A stretch of 30,011 bases of DNA from Desulfurococcaceae archaeon UBA285 (GCA_002495025.1 DADP01000031.1:1-30011), one strand, 5' to 3'; positions 15,998 through 24,330 are shown, counted from the stretch's first letter. Numbers and translations: made by a program. Notes: generated from the letters alone by a model not told the origin.

Positions 15998-17626
15998 CTA
16001 TGTTTGTCTATTATTTATTTTTAAATCAAGGATTTTTACTGGCTTTACCTCTTTGGTTGAAGCATTAATATATACTCCTTCTCCAACTCCGAGTTTAGGT
16101 ATTAGATTGCTTGTTTCTCTAGGTATATTGAACGCCTCTATAACTCTCAATATGTACTCTCTATTCCTAGAGCCGAATACGATTGCTGTATGTATGTTTT
16201 CAAGTATGTCTTGTGGTATATCCATGGGGCTTTGTGTTGATACTACTACTCCTATTTTTCTACTTCTACCTTCACGTACAAGTTCTCTGAGTGTTCTAAG
16301 CTCTATTATCCTCCATGCATCGTCGACAAAGACCACGGTGTTTGCATCAAAATTGTTTTTCAATAAGTGTCTTAGTATGCCAATGCATATTGCTACATAA
16401 GCGTTTTGAAACGCTATACCACGGCCTTCAACATTGAATACTACTCTCCCTTTTTGAAGTAGTTCAATTATACTTCCACTGCTATCTGTAAATAATTCTC
16501 TAAATGGTCCTAGCACGCTGACTGTTACAGTAGTTAATACTTGATTGTTTTCTTCTATTTCATTTAGTGCTTTGAGTACTGTTTCCTCGTTGAGGCCGGC
16601 TGCAAGTGATAATGCCTCTGTAACTAGAATTTTCCAGTCGACGCTATCTATACTTGGTGGTTTATTCAATACATTTATAGGTGTTTTATCGGGGGTTGTG
16701 ATTTCAACTAGTTCTGGTGGTAGGTATCGTGAGAGGTCTCCTTTGAAGTCGAAAGCAACTATCTTCATTAAATCCTCTGAGACTAGTTGTTTAATAATTG
16801 ATGCTATAAGTGTTGTTTTCCCCTTGCCAGTCGGCCCTATGACTACTAGGTGTTTGTATAGTTCACTCACTGGTATTTCAACTGGGTGATTGGTATCTAA
16901 TTGGAAGCCAATTAGTATTGTTTTGTCGAGTTTTGGCGGTTTATCTACTAGTAGTGGTTGGAGGATTGAGAGTTTACTTAGTGGTACTTCAATGGGTTTA
17001 ACTACTGGTTTATCTAGTAAGCCTAGTAAGCCGAGTAGAAACCTGGTTATCTCGCTTCTACCTGCTTTTTCTAGTTTTAATCCATATGTATCTCTAAAAG
17101 TACTTGTAATGAGAGATTCATAGTATTCAGCCATGGATTTAGCTGATTCTAGGTTATTTGCTTCTATTCTAACTACGAGTACGAGAACTGTTTTTACAAA
17201 GGGTTTACCACTAGCTATCTCTGTGTAGAGTCTACGTAGTTTTTCTAGTTTTAGATTTGTTTTTACTCTTTTTGCTTCATCTCTACTAGACTCCAACTCG
17301 GCTTGTATATTGAGGATTTCATTTGTAATCTTTTTGAGTAAGCTAGTAGTGTCAATGTTTTCTTTTTGTATATAGATATAGGTGTTTCCAGGTAGACTCT
17401 TTAAGAGTGCTTTATAGGATTCAAGTAGACTCCACGCGTTTTTCTCGTCGAAGTCTGCTTCCAACTCTATATCTCTACACACTAGAAACCTATTGAGTAC
17501 AACTAGGTTGTGGTTGAAGTAGACAATGAGGTCTGGAGGGTCTAGTTTAATCCTAGAGATGCTTCTCGCTGCCTCTTGGAGTAGTATGTCGTCTAGAAGG
17601 ATCAGGATTTTTTCAAGTAGTTTCAT
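15998..17626 (-). CDS. cedB: CedB-like VirB4/HerA-type ATPase
   Basis: Predicted motor of the crenarchaeal Ced DNA-import machine, a P-loop ATPase of the HerA/VirB4/FtsK superfamily acting at the inner face of the membrane. The 542-aa protein has an N-terminal domain (about 1-230) rich in helices, with a coiled-coil-like stretch at 92-140, then the RecA-like domain: Walker A GPTGKGKTT at 264-272, FDFKGDLSRYL at 292-302, Walker B VVFVDDAW at 431-438, and STQSP at 463-467 where HerA proteins have TQRP. No membrane segment. It is the last of four genes with cedA1, cedA and cedA2; its ATG overlaps the cedA2 stop by 14 bases. Identification rests on motif order and neighbours. A generic DUF87/HerA ATPase is the alternative. 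Confidence 0.8.
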   Translation of the reverse strand: MKLLEKILILLDDILLQEAARSISRIKLDPPDLIVYFNHNLVVLNRFLVCRDIELEADFDEKNAWSLLESYKALLKSLPGNTYIYIQKENIDTTSLLKKITNEILNIQAELESSRDEAKRVKTNLKLEKLRRLYTEIASGKPFVKTVLVLVVRIEANNLESAKSMAEYYESLITSTFRDTYGLKLEKAGRSEITRFLLGLLGLLDKPVVKPIEVPLSKLSILQPLLVDKPPKLDKTILIGFQLDTNHPVEIPVSELYKHLVVIGPTGKGKTTLIASIIKQLVSEDLMKIVAFDFKGDLSRYLPPELVEITTPDKTPINVLNKPPSIDSVDWKILVTEALSLAAGLNEETVLKALNEIEENNQVLTTVTVSVLGPFRELFTDSSGSIIELLQKGRVVFNVEGRGIAFQNAYVAICIGILRHLLKNNFDANTVVFVDDAWRIIELRTLRELVREGRSRKIGVVVSTQSPMDIPQDILENIHTAIVFGSRNREYILRVIEAFNIPRETSNLIPKLGVGEGVYINASTKEVKPVKILDLKINNRQT

Positions 17627-17771
17627 ATTTCTTTTTCACCTTATACGATAATAAGAGTAGTGTAATGAGTAGGAATACTAGTGGAAGGGAATTTAGGCTT
17701 CCTTCTTCTATAATGATGATAAGAGTGTGGATTAGTATTATTGTAATCAACACTAGTGTTATGTTCTTCAA
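17613..17771 (-). CDS. cedA2: CedA2-like small membrane protein
   Basis: A 52-aa protein with two hydrophobic segments (about 3-20 and 28-44, LNSLPLVFLLITLLLLSY) and a basic tail KVKKKYETT. The open frame reaches back to a TTG at 17798 inside cedA, but GGGG lies about 7 bases before the TTG at 17771, one base after the cedA stop, so 17771 is the better start. In Sulfolobus the order is cedA1-cedA-cedA2, with CedA2 a small two-segment membrane protein; size, topology and place agree. Sequence identity alone would not prove it. A VirB3-like role is possible by analogy. Confidence 0.6.
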   Translation of the reverse strand: MKNITLVLITIILIHTLIIIIEEGSLNSLPLVFLLITLLLLSYKVKKKYETT

Positions 17772-17772
17772 G

Positions 17773-19125
17773 CTAATACCCCGTGACAATTCTTGCAATA
17801 CTGCTAGAAGTTCCTCCTAGTAGCCTGGCGAGGCTTAGCGATGCTGTAAACAATATAGTGATGTAGATTATGGGGAGAACAGTATACTCTATAAACAAGT
17901 AGACGGCTGAAAACAATATGTTTTCAGGGCTGTATATGTCTACTTCGAGTGTTTTTACAGCGTATGGAACAATGTCTACTTGTAGTGGGGTTGTTTTATA
18001 CCAGTTGATGTTTACTCTAATATCGTATACACCTGGATCAAGCTGGAGGAAGTAGGTTTTAAATTCTACGTTATACCATTTGGATTGATTAATGAGTAGT
18101 ATTTCAACTGGGGTTTCATTTATGTGTAATTGTAGAGTGTCTCCTGCTTCAATGTATACTTCTAGTTCTACTCTACTAGTTGCTTGAATAGTTATATTTA
18201 GCCATTCACGACTTTTACTCGAATTGAGTACTTTGAATTCACCGGTTAAATAGATTATTCTATTGGGGGCTATTGACAAAGCATTTGGCAATACCAATGT
18301 TAAACTCTCGTGGTTTTTAACACCTGTAATACTCGTAGTGTATTTATAGCCGGGTGTATGTAGTTCAATTATGTGTTCTCTACAGGGAAATCCATGGAAT
18401 AAATCTATAACGAGTGATCCATCGCTTCCAATAAGATATCTATATAGTAAATCCTCGTCGTAGCCTTCGAGAACACTGTATCCAACAGGGTTTTCCATAG
18501 TGTCTAAAACTAGTAGCTTGATAGAGCATATGTCTTCGTTATTTAGTAATACATATCCTGCTAGTCCGGTCATTGACTCTATAAAAAACGGCATTAGTGG
18601 AAGACATGTTGAGAAAACAATAACTACTCCTATAATAGTTGAACCAATACTACGTGTAAGTCTAAATGGTACTGCGTGTAGTACGAGTCCTATAGCTAGG
18701 AGGAATTCTGCACCATTATGTATTATCGAAGATAAATAGCTAGTTGTAGCAATAGTTGTAAGAGATGTAGTAATCAAGCTGATAACGTGGTTTAAAAAAC
18801 TATTTGTGAGAAATCCCAGCCCCGATCTAGACAACAATACACCCAATCCCTTAAAGGCAACAAAGAGCGATAATAATACACCAATTCTCTCTGTCAACCA
18901 CGAAGTATAACTAGCCCAGTCAACACCGAGTATAAACCCCACGTGTTCTATTGTAGCAAGGAGTATTCTATATGAAAATACTAGAACAGCAGAGAATAAA
19001 CCATCAGTTATTAAACTCCTACCTAGTTTTTTAAGCGAGAGAAATGGTAGTGGAAGTGCTTTGAGAAATACACCAGTGACATATGTGAGAACTGAGAGGT
19101 AGAATGCCAGCTCGAGAAAGTCCAT
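17773..19125 (-). CDS. cedA: CedA-like polytopic membrane protein with large outside domain
   Basis: Predicted channel component of Ced DNA import. The 450-aa protein has an N-terminal membrane part (about 1-195) with six or seven hydrophobic segments, a soluble, beta-rich, mostly hydrophilic region at about 196-400, and a C-terminal hydrophobic part at 402-436. Residues 18-42, with LKALPLPFLSLKKLGRSLIT, closely match the CedA1 hairpin, and PFRLTRSIGSTII at 153-165 looks like a second copy. Start: ATG with GTGGTG upstream, 17 bases after cedA1. The middle region carries possible N-glycosylation sites (NSS, NIT, NET, NQS), consistent with the outside. The outside region appears larger than in Sulfolobus CedA as I remember it; this needs alignment. 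Confidence 0.72.
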   Translation of the reverse strand: MDFLELAFYLSVLTYVTGVFLKALPLPFLSLKKLGRSLITDGLFSAVLVFSYRILLATIEHVGFILGVDWASYTSWLTERIGVLLSLFVAFKGLGVLLSRSGLGFLTNSFLNHVISLITTSLTTIATTSYLSSIIHNGAEFLLAIGLVLHAVPFRLTRSIGSTIIGVVIVFSTCLPLMPFFIESMTGLAGYVLLNNEDICSIKLLVLDTMENPVGYSVLEGYDEDLLYRYLIGSDGSLVIDLFHGFPCREHIIELHTPGYKYTTSITGVKNHESLTLVLPNALSIAPNRIIYLTGEFKVLNSSKSREWLNITIQATSRVELEVYIEAGDTLQLHINETPVEILLINQSKWYNVEFKTYFLQLDPGVYDIRVNINWYKTTPLQVDIVPYAVKTLEVDIYSPENILFSAVYLFIEYTVLPIIYITILFTASLSLARLLGGTSSSIARIVTGY

Positions 19126-19142
19126 TGAAACACCACTAGAAA

Positions 19143-19409
19143 CTATGGCATTGACGGAGGTTGAGGCATTGGGAGATTAATAGATGATGCAATATATGCT
19201 ATTACAGCAAAAATCGTTGTACCCATAGCTAGCCAAAATGCAGCCCAAATAGCATCTTCAATAATCTTACTACCAAGTTTTTTAACTCTGAGAAACGGTA
19301 TTGGTAGACCTTTAACAAGCCATCCAACAACCCATGATAATAGAAAAACAAACCATGCAATAACAACAATAGTTGCAATAAGACTTCTTATAAATTCAAC
19401 TAGGTCCAT
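19143..19409 (-). CDS. cedA1: CedA1-like pilin of the Ced DNA-import system
   Basis: An 88-aa protein with two membrane helices (about 11-32 and 53-74) joined by a basic loop, residues 33-48 KGLPIPFLRVKKLGSK, and a short proline-rich tail (NLPMPQPPSMP). This is the hairpin layout of VirB2-type conjugative pilins and of CedA1, the pilin of the crenarchaeal DNA-import pilus. It is the first gene of the cluster; the ATG follows GGGTGG by four bases, and a TATA box near 19443 is shared with the divergent gene. No cleavable signal peptide is evident. Family membership is inferred from topology and gene order. Confidence 0.78.
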   Translation of the reverse strand: MDLVEFIRSLIATIVVIAWFVFLLSWVVGWLVKGLPIPFLRVKKLGSKIIEDAIWAAFWLAMGTTIFAVIAYIASSINLPMPQPPSMP

Positions 19410-19437
19410 TTAACCACCCAGATAAAGAAGCAAACCT

Positions 19438-19448
19438 AGTTTTAAGAG
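19438..19448. promoter_or_regulatory. Shared, nearly palindromic TATA box of divergent promoters
   Basis: The sequence TTTTAAGA (plus) reads TCTTAAAA on the minus strand. Starts 25 bases away fall near 19469 on the plus strand, just before GAGAGGGA of the PAPS-reductase-like gene, and near 19418 on the minus strand, just before GGGTGG of cedA1. Only one AT-rich box exists in the 74-base gap. Confidence 0.5.
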
Positions 19449-19483
19449 GGGGTAATCCGAAACTAACCCGAGAGGGATTAGAA

Positions 19484-21418
19484 TTGCGGCATATGTGGCC
19501 ATGGACTGTTAAGCTCTACTGGGACCCGTGGAGGAATATACCAGTAATCAAACCTAGACAAGAAGAAATAGACTTGTTATATCAATTGAGACTTAGCGAG
19601 CCCGGAGATGCTAGACCTGCTTTTAGAGGCGACTATGAGAAACTACGAGAAGCAATAATCTACGAATTCAATAGCGATGCATTGTATAAGAGGTTTATAG
19701 AGGGTAGATTTATACTCCTCAATAAAGTACCACACTGGGACGTAATGTATGAAGTAGTAAGTTCTGGCAATGTAATTGGACAATTATACTACGATCCATA
19801 CAAGGAGACATGGAGATTTCGCTTGACATTTCAAGGTGCTTATTTAGCAGTTAACGAGGGCCTAGTAGACGTTGTCAAAGCACAACCACCGTTCTACACT
19901 GATAGAGAACTAGAATCATCAATTAGTACTAGTAGTAGACAAGTAGTAGTTGTAGACGGGAAAAACAATATACGTGGAATAGCTTCATTTGAAGACAATA
20001 AGTTAGTTATCACAAAGGTGTTTCATGATAGAGCATACCCCATTGAAACCAGTGGGAGAAACGCAAGTATTGAAGACGTATTGAAAAACAATGAAGAAGG
20101 CCTTAATCAACTAGAAGAAAAATCAATTAAATACCTAGAGAGACTGGCTAAGAGGTATAGTGGACTAAAAGCAGTAGTGTCTTACTCGGGTGGAAAAGAC
20201 AGTCTTGTAGCACTAGATTTAACTCATAGAGCACTAGGAGACATTGAAGTAATATTCAATGATACAGGTCTTGAAATGCCTGAAACACTGAGAAACGTCG
20301 AGGAAGTATCTAGGTATTACGGCTATACACTCAATGTCGCGTCAGCTGGAGACATATTCTGGAGAGCAGTAGAGATCTTTGGACCTCCCGGTAAAGACTA
20401 TAGATGGTGTTGTAAAATCACGAAGTTGGTACCAATAGCAAAATTGACTAGGGCGAAGTGGCCTAGTGGAGCATTAAACATTGTGGGTCAGAGAGCATAT
20501 GAATCTCTAGACAGGGCGAAAAGCCCACTTGTATGGAGAAACAAGTGGATTCCACACATGATTAGTACAACGCCGATTCAATACTGGAGTCAGCTGTCAA
20601 CATGGCTTTATATCTTCAAGTATAAACTACCATACAATAAGCTATACGAAGAAGGGTTTGATAGACTCGGCTGTTATCTATGTCCATCTTGTGCACTAGC
20701 AGAGTATAATGAAGTCAAGAGGATATATCCTGAATTGTGGAGTAAATGGGTAGATGTACTTGAAAAATGGCGGGTTAGACTAAACCAGCCGCCAGAATGG
20801 ATAAAATATGGTTTGTGGAGGTGGCTTACACCGTCAACTGCAAAGAAGAGAATAGTTAAACACTTAGAAAACTACAATTTAGATTGGAGACAGGAATACT
20901 TGTCTAGACTCATGTTCAACAAAAATGGTTTAACACCTATAAGAGTTGATAGCCTCCAAGACGAGTTAATAGTATACTTCAATAAACCAGTAGTTACTAG
21001 TGAAATAAGAGAACTATTATTGAAAAACGCGCATGGACTTGGCTTCCAAGTAGTTAGTGAATCACCACTGGTACTGAGTAAAACAGGAGTTATTGAGATA
21101 ATAGATAACCAAGTAAAAACCAAGCCAATTAGTAATAAACAAGTCTTTGAAGAATTCGTTGATATATTGAAAGTAATCTATAGACTCCACACTTGTGCTT
21201 ATTGTGGAGCATGTGTATTGTGGACGAAAAAGGGTAGTGTAAAACTAACACTAAATGGACCGTATCCACTAGAACAACTAGACGATAAACAAAAGAGATT
21301 GTATATCGAGGTCTGCCCCATTAGTGATCAATTGGTTGAAAAAATAGTTGTATCCTTGATTACAGGCGACTACAAGTCTTTTAAGAGAAAAACGAGGGCT
21401 AGACCTGAACTAGCCTAG
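19484..21418 (+). CDS. PAPS-reductase-like PP-loop enzyme with PUA-like and Fe-S domains
   Basis: A 644-aa enzyme of the phosphoadenosine-phosphosulfate reductase / adenine nucleotide alpha hydrolase family. The PP-loop SYSGGKDSLVAL is at 233-244, followed by FNDTGLEMPET and DYRWCCKITK (Cys 309, 310). An N-terminal PUA-like RNA-binding region lies at about 70-185. Cysteines 397, 400, 403 and, later, 571, 574, 577 (CAYCGAC) with 611 (CPISD) could bind iron-sulfur clusters. The PUA part suggests an RNA substrate (tRNA thiolation) rather than assimilatory sulfate reduction, but the substrate is not known. The TTG start has GAGAGGGA 6-7 bases upstream; an ATG at 19493 is the alternative. Confidence 0.75.
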   Translation: MRHMWPWTVKLYWDPWRNIPVIKPRQEEIDLLYQLRLSEPGDARPAFRGDYEKLREAIIYEFNSDALYKRFIEGRFILLNKVPHWDVMYEVVSSGNVIGQLYYDPYKETWRFRLTFQGAYLAVNEGLVDVVKAQPPFYTDRELESSISTSSRQVVVVDGKNNIRGIASFEDNKLVITKVFHDRAYPIETSGRNASIEDVLKNNEEGLNQLEEKSIKYLERLAKRYSGLKAVVSYSGGKDSLVALDLTHRALGDIEVIFNDTGLEMPETLRNVEEVSRYYGYTLNVASAGDIFWRAVEIFGPPGKDYRWCCKITKLVPIAKLTRAKWPSGALNIVGQRAYESLDRAKSPLVWRNKWIPHMISTTPIQYWSQLSTWLYIFKYKLPYNKLYEEGFDRLGCYLCPSCALAEYNEVKRIYPELWSKWVDVLEKWRVRLNQPPEWIKYGLWRWLTPSTAKKRIVKHLENYNLDWRQEYLSRLMFNKNGLTPIRVDSLQDELIVYFNKPVVTSEIRELLLKNAHGLGFQVVSESPLVLSKTGVIEIIDNQVKTKPISNKQVFEEFVDILKVIYRLHTCAYCGACVLWTKKGSVKLTLNGPYPLEQLDDKQKRLYIEVCPISDQLVEKIVVSLITGDYKSFKRKTRARPELA

Positions 21419-24258
21419 TCTTCACTCTGCTTCTCTCTATCTTCTTCTTTCAAGTACTTCTTGATTTTTAAAAAGCGTTTTTCATACTCGTATAGTACTT
21501 TAAACAAGTCTTCGCCACTAAGCACTCTATTAATTATTTTTCCCGCGTCTTTGACTCCAACACCTGGAATTGAAAGGGCCAGTAGGGCTTTATCGCCGTG
21601 TTTTTGTAGTAGAACAGCTCTGTTAACCAGGTCTTCGTGTATTCTTCGTTCTTCTACTGTGAGTTTTAAGCCTTTATGGTGTTTTTTCACTATTTCAAGT
21701 GTTTTTGAAATATCTCCCTTTACTAGTGCGAGAGTTGCACTATTGCATTTTGGACATGTATATTTCTCCATTTTGAGGAATTCGCGAACTCTGTCTTCTT
21801 TGTAAAAACCACATCTTAAACATATAACGGATATTTTTCTATTCAGTACTCTCTCCATAAATGCACTAGTATCAAACACGGGGATTTCTCTGTGTATTGG
21901 TAGTTCAATGTAACTGAGGAGTATTGTGTGGTGGTCTTGGAGTTTACTGTATTTTCTCGAGTATACTTTGACTTCTCCGCTCTCTATTTTTCTTACTAGT
22001 TCTCTAAACGATGTAATATCATAGTCTTTCACCAATACTTCTTTTAAGGCTTCTCTACCTATAACGGTGTCAGTAAAGGCTTCTAGGAGTTTTTTGTTTA
22101 CACTGGTTGTTTCGGGTGAAATAGCTCCAAAACGCTGTGCTACCTGGTATATCCTCCATAGGAATTGACTGCTCTCTTTTGCAATTCTCTCCACTGCTTC
22201 GCCTTCTATGTACTTATCTATGTTTTCAAAGACTTCTAATACAATGTCTACGGGGTGTTTTTTAATGGGTGTAATGGGTTTCTGGACTTGTAGGAAGATA
22301 GCGTATGGTGTTGTCGATGATGACGTAACTTTGAAGTAGGGGTATTGGGTCTTCAATACGTATTTAACAATGTCTCTGATTAAAGTGTTGACTTTTGAAC
22401 CTCCATAGATGTTTATAATGATTAAGTCGAATTCGTCGATGTAGTCTATTGTAATGGTTTTACTATCTCCTAGTTGTTTAATAATATCGGCTTCTAAGGA
22501 CTTGTTGGTTTCTTCTAGTATCTTCTCGATGAATTCTGGTAGTTTATTATTGTTTTTAATGTAGGCTACTATGTCTCCAACTAGTTGTGCTGTTTCATAT
22601 TCTACTGGTATGTTTTCCCCTTCCCAGTGTGGTATACTCAATTCTTCAGTGATTTCTGTTGGTTCTACGTATAGCTTCCGCTCTGTTTCATCGTAATTTA
22701 TTATTTTCCATGGTCTACCAGCGAGTACTATTTTATCTCCAGGGTTTATGTGTACTACTACGTATTCCTCGTCGAGAACACCAACTTTCTTATTTGTTCC
22801 TGCCTCGATGACTTGAACATCTATTGTTGAGGGGATCATAGATGTCTTATATATGTATAAACGCGTCTTCTTTGTGGGTGTGAGTAGCATTCCCTCGTGT
22901 TTTACAACACGTGTATAAGTTAAATAGTCTAATACATCGTTGAATTCTTCGCGTGTTATGTCACTGTATAAGGGGTGTTCTCGTATAAATTCAAATACTT
23001 GTTCAACTGGAATTCCATTTGGATGTAAGTATACGAGGAGTGCTATAGTATATGCTAAGACATCGAGTGGTTTAGAAATAACTACTTCTTCTTCTAATTG
23101 ACTGTTTACTACTCTCCACGCTATTACACTGGATTCTAAAATATGTAGTAGATTACTAGTTGTAATTACCTCGCCTCTACTAACATCTCCTAGTCTATGG
23201 CGGCTTCGACCTACTCTCTGAACTAGTCGTATTGCTTGTCTTGGAGACATGTATTGTACTACGTATTCAACGTGTCCAATATCTATACCTAGTTCTAGGC
23301 TTGATGTTGAAACAAGAATGTTTAGTTTTCTCTCTCTGAATTCTCGTTCTACTTTTTCACGGTGTTGTCTAGATAGGCTTCCATGGTGTACATCTATTGA
23401 TAGATTTAAACCTAGTTCATCTCTAAGACTCCGCATTAATGTACTCAGACTCTCTGCGAGTGAGCGTGTATTAGTAAAGACAAGTATGTGTTTTTCGTTT
23501 TCAGCTCTTTCAAATATTCTCGTTATTCTCGCTGATAATGCCTGGTCATCTAGTAATTCATTGATTTTTCTACACAACTCGCTCTCGCAAGAAGGAGTAG
23601 ATACTTGTATTTCAAATCTTCTAGGTGTTGATTCTTTTATCACGACGACTTCTCTATTAGAGCCGAGTGATAGGAGTCTACGTGCTAGTTCTTCATTGTG
23701 TAGTGTTGCCGACAGGGCAATTAAAACTATTTCTCTACCAATTATTCTTTCGAGTATGCGAATTGTCGATAAAACTAGTAGGCCGCGTTTGCTTTCAATG
23801 AGGTCTCTGAACTCGTCTATTATGATATATCTTAGATTGAATAGTGTTGGTTTCATGTCTTCATTGATTAAAATATAGTTGAATGTCTCGGGCGTTGTAA
23901 TCAATATGTGTGGTGGATTATGCTGTATGTTTTTTCTTATAGAGCTTGGTGTATCTCCGTGTCTCACTCCTACGTTTAATCCAAAGCAGTTAGCAATATT
24001 GTTTAGTCTTCTCTCGATATCTCTATTTAGTGCTCTCAATGGTGTAATATAGATAGCGGCGATTGGTGGTATTTTATTTAGTGCTATTTTAACCATTACT
24101 GGAAAGACAGCTGCTTCTGTTTTACCACTACCAGTTGGAGCGATTATGATTACAGACTTGTTTTTCTGAGCTATTTCCTGTAGGCTTTTCTTCTGTATTT
24201 CTGTTAGTTTTTCATATCCAAGATTCTTTAAGCAAAGAGCGATTTTATCAATGTTCAT
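21415..24258 (-). CDS. lhr: Lhr-type superfamily 2 helicase
   Basis: A 947-aa ATP-dependent nucleic acid helicase of the large helicase-related (Lhr) family, acting on DNA or RNA in repair or RNA handling. Motif I APTGSGKTEA at 40-49, motif Ia TPLRALNRD, the Lhr-type RHGDTPSS at 99-106, motif II DEFR at 148-151, motif III SAT at 183-185, motif IV onward VHHGSLSRQHRE, motif V STSSLELGIDIG, motif VI QRVGRSRHR. After the winged-helix and core region comes a four-cysteine zinc motif (813, 816, 835, 838) and a helix-hairpin-helix-like PGVGVKDAGKI. The zinc finger places it near the archaeal aLhr1 group. The ATG has no binding site, but a TATA box about 23 bases upstream suggests a leaderless transcript. 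Stop codons overlap with the convergent gene. Confidence 0.9.
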   Translation of the reverse strand: MNIDKIALCLKNLGYEKLTEIQKKSLQEIAQKNKSVIIIAPTGSGKTEAAVFPVMVKIALNKIPPIAAIYITPLRALNRDIERRLNNIANCFGLNVGVRHGDTPSSIRKNIQHNPPHILITTPETFNYILINEDMKPTLFNLRYIIIDEFRDLIESKRGLLVLSTIRILERIIGREIVLIALSATLHNEELARRLLSLGSNREVVVIKESTPRRFEIQVSTPSCESELCRKINELLDDQALSARITRIFERAENEKHILVFTNTRSLAESLSTLMRSLRDELGLNLSIDVHHGSLSRQHREKVEREFRERKLNILVSTSSLELGIDIGHVEYVVQYMSPRQAIRLVQRVGRSRHRLGDVSRGEVITTSNLLHILESSVIAWRVVNSQLEEEVVISKPLDVLAYTIALLVYLHPNGIPVEQVFEFIREHPLYSDITREEFNDVLDYLTYTRVVKHEGMLLTPTKKTRLYIYKTSMIPSTIDVQVIEAGTNKKVGVLDEEYVVVHINPGDKIVLAGRPWKIINYDETERKLYVEPTEITEELSIPHWEGENIPVEYETAQLVGDIVAYIKNNNKLPEFIEKILEETNKSLEADIIKQLGDSKTITIDYIDEFDLIIINIYGGSKVNTLIRDIVKYVLKTQYPYFKVTSSSTTPYAIFLQVQKPITPIKKHPVDIVLEVFENIDKYIEGEAVERIAKESSQFLWRIYQVAQRFGAISPETTSVNKKLLEAFTDTVIGREALKEVLVKDYDITSFRELVRKIESGEVKVYSRKYSKLQDHHTILLSYIELPIHREIPVFDTSAFMERVLNRKISVICLRCGFYKEDRVREFLKMEKYTCPKCNSATLALVKGDISKTLEIVKKHHKGLKLTVEERRIHEDLVNRAVLLQKHGDKALLALSIPGVGVKDAGKIINRVLSGEDLFKVLYEYEKRFLKIKKYLKEEDREKQSED

Positions 24259-24274
24259 GGTACTAGCAGACCAT

Positions 24275-24304
24275 GACTATAAATTAAAATATCTCCTTTA
24301 AAAC
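24275..24304. promoter_or_regulatory. AT-rich divergent promoter region
   Basis: Minus strand ATTTTAATTTATAG is placed 23 bases before the helicase ATG. On the plus strand TATAAATTAAAATA and CCTTTAAAAC could each serve the membrane protein gene starting at 24331; I cannot choose between them. Confidence 0.4.
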
Positions 24305-24330
24305 ACATATAGGGATAACGGGTTGGAATA

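Noticed and set aside
17772..17798. Longer cedA2 start at TTG 17798, overlapping cedA by 26 bases
   Set aside because: The TTG at 17771 has GGGG at a good distance and sits one base after the cedA stop, whereas 17798 has no binding site.
23249..23878. 209-aa open frame on the plus strand inside the helicase gene
   Set aside because: It lies wholly antisense to conserved helicase motifs and shows no start signal or domain.
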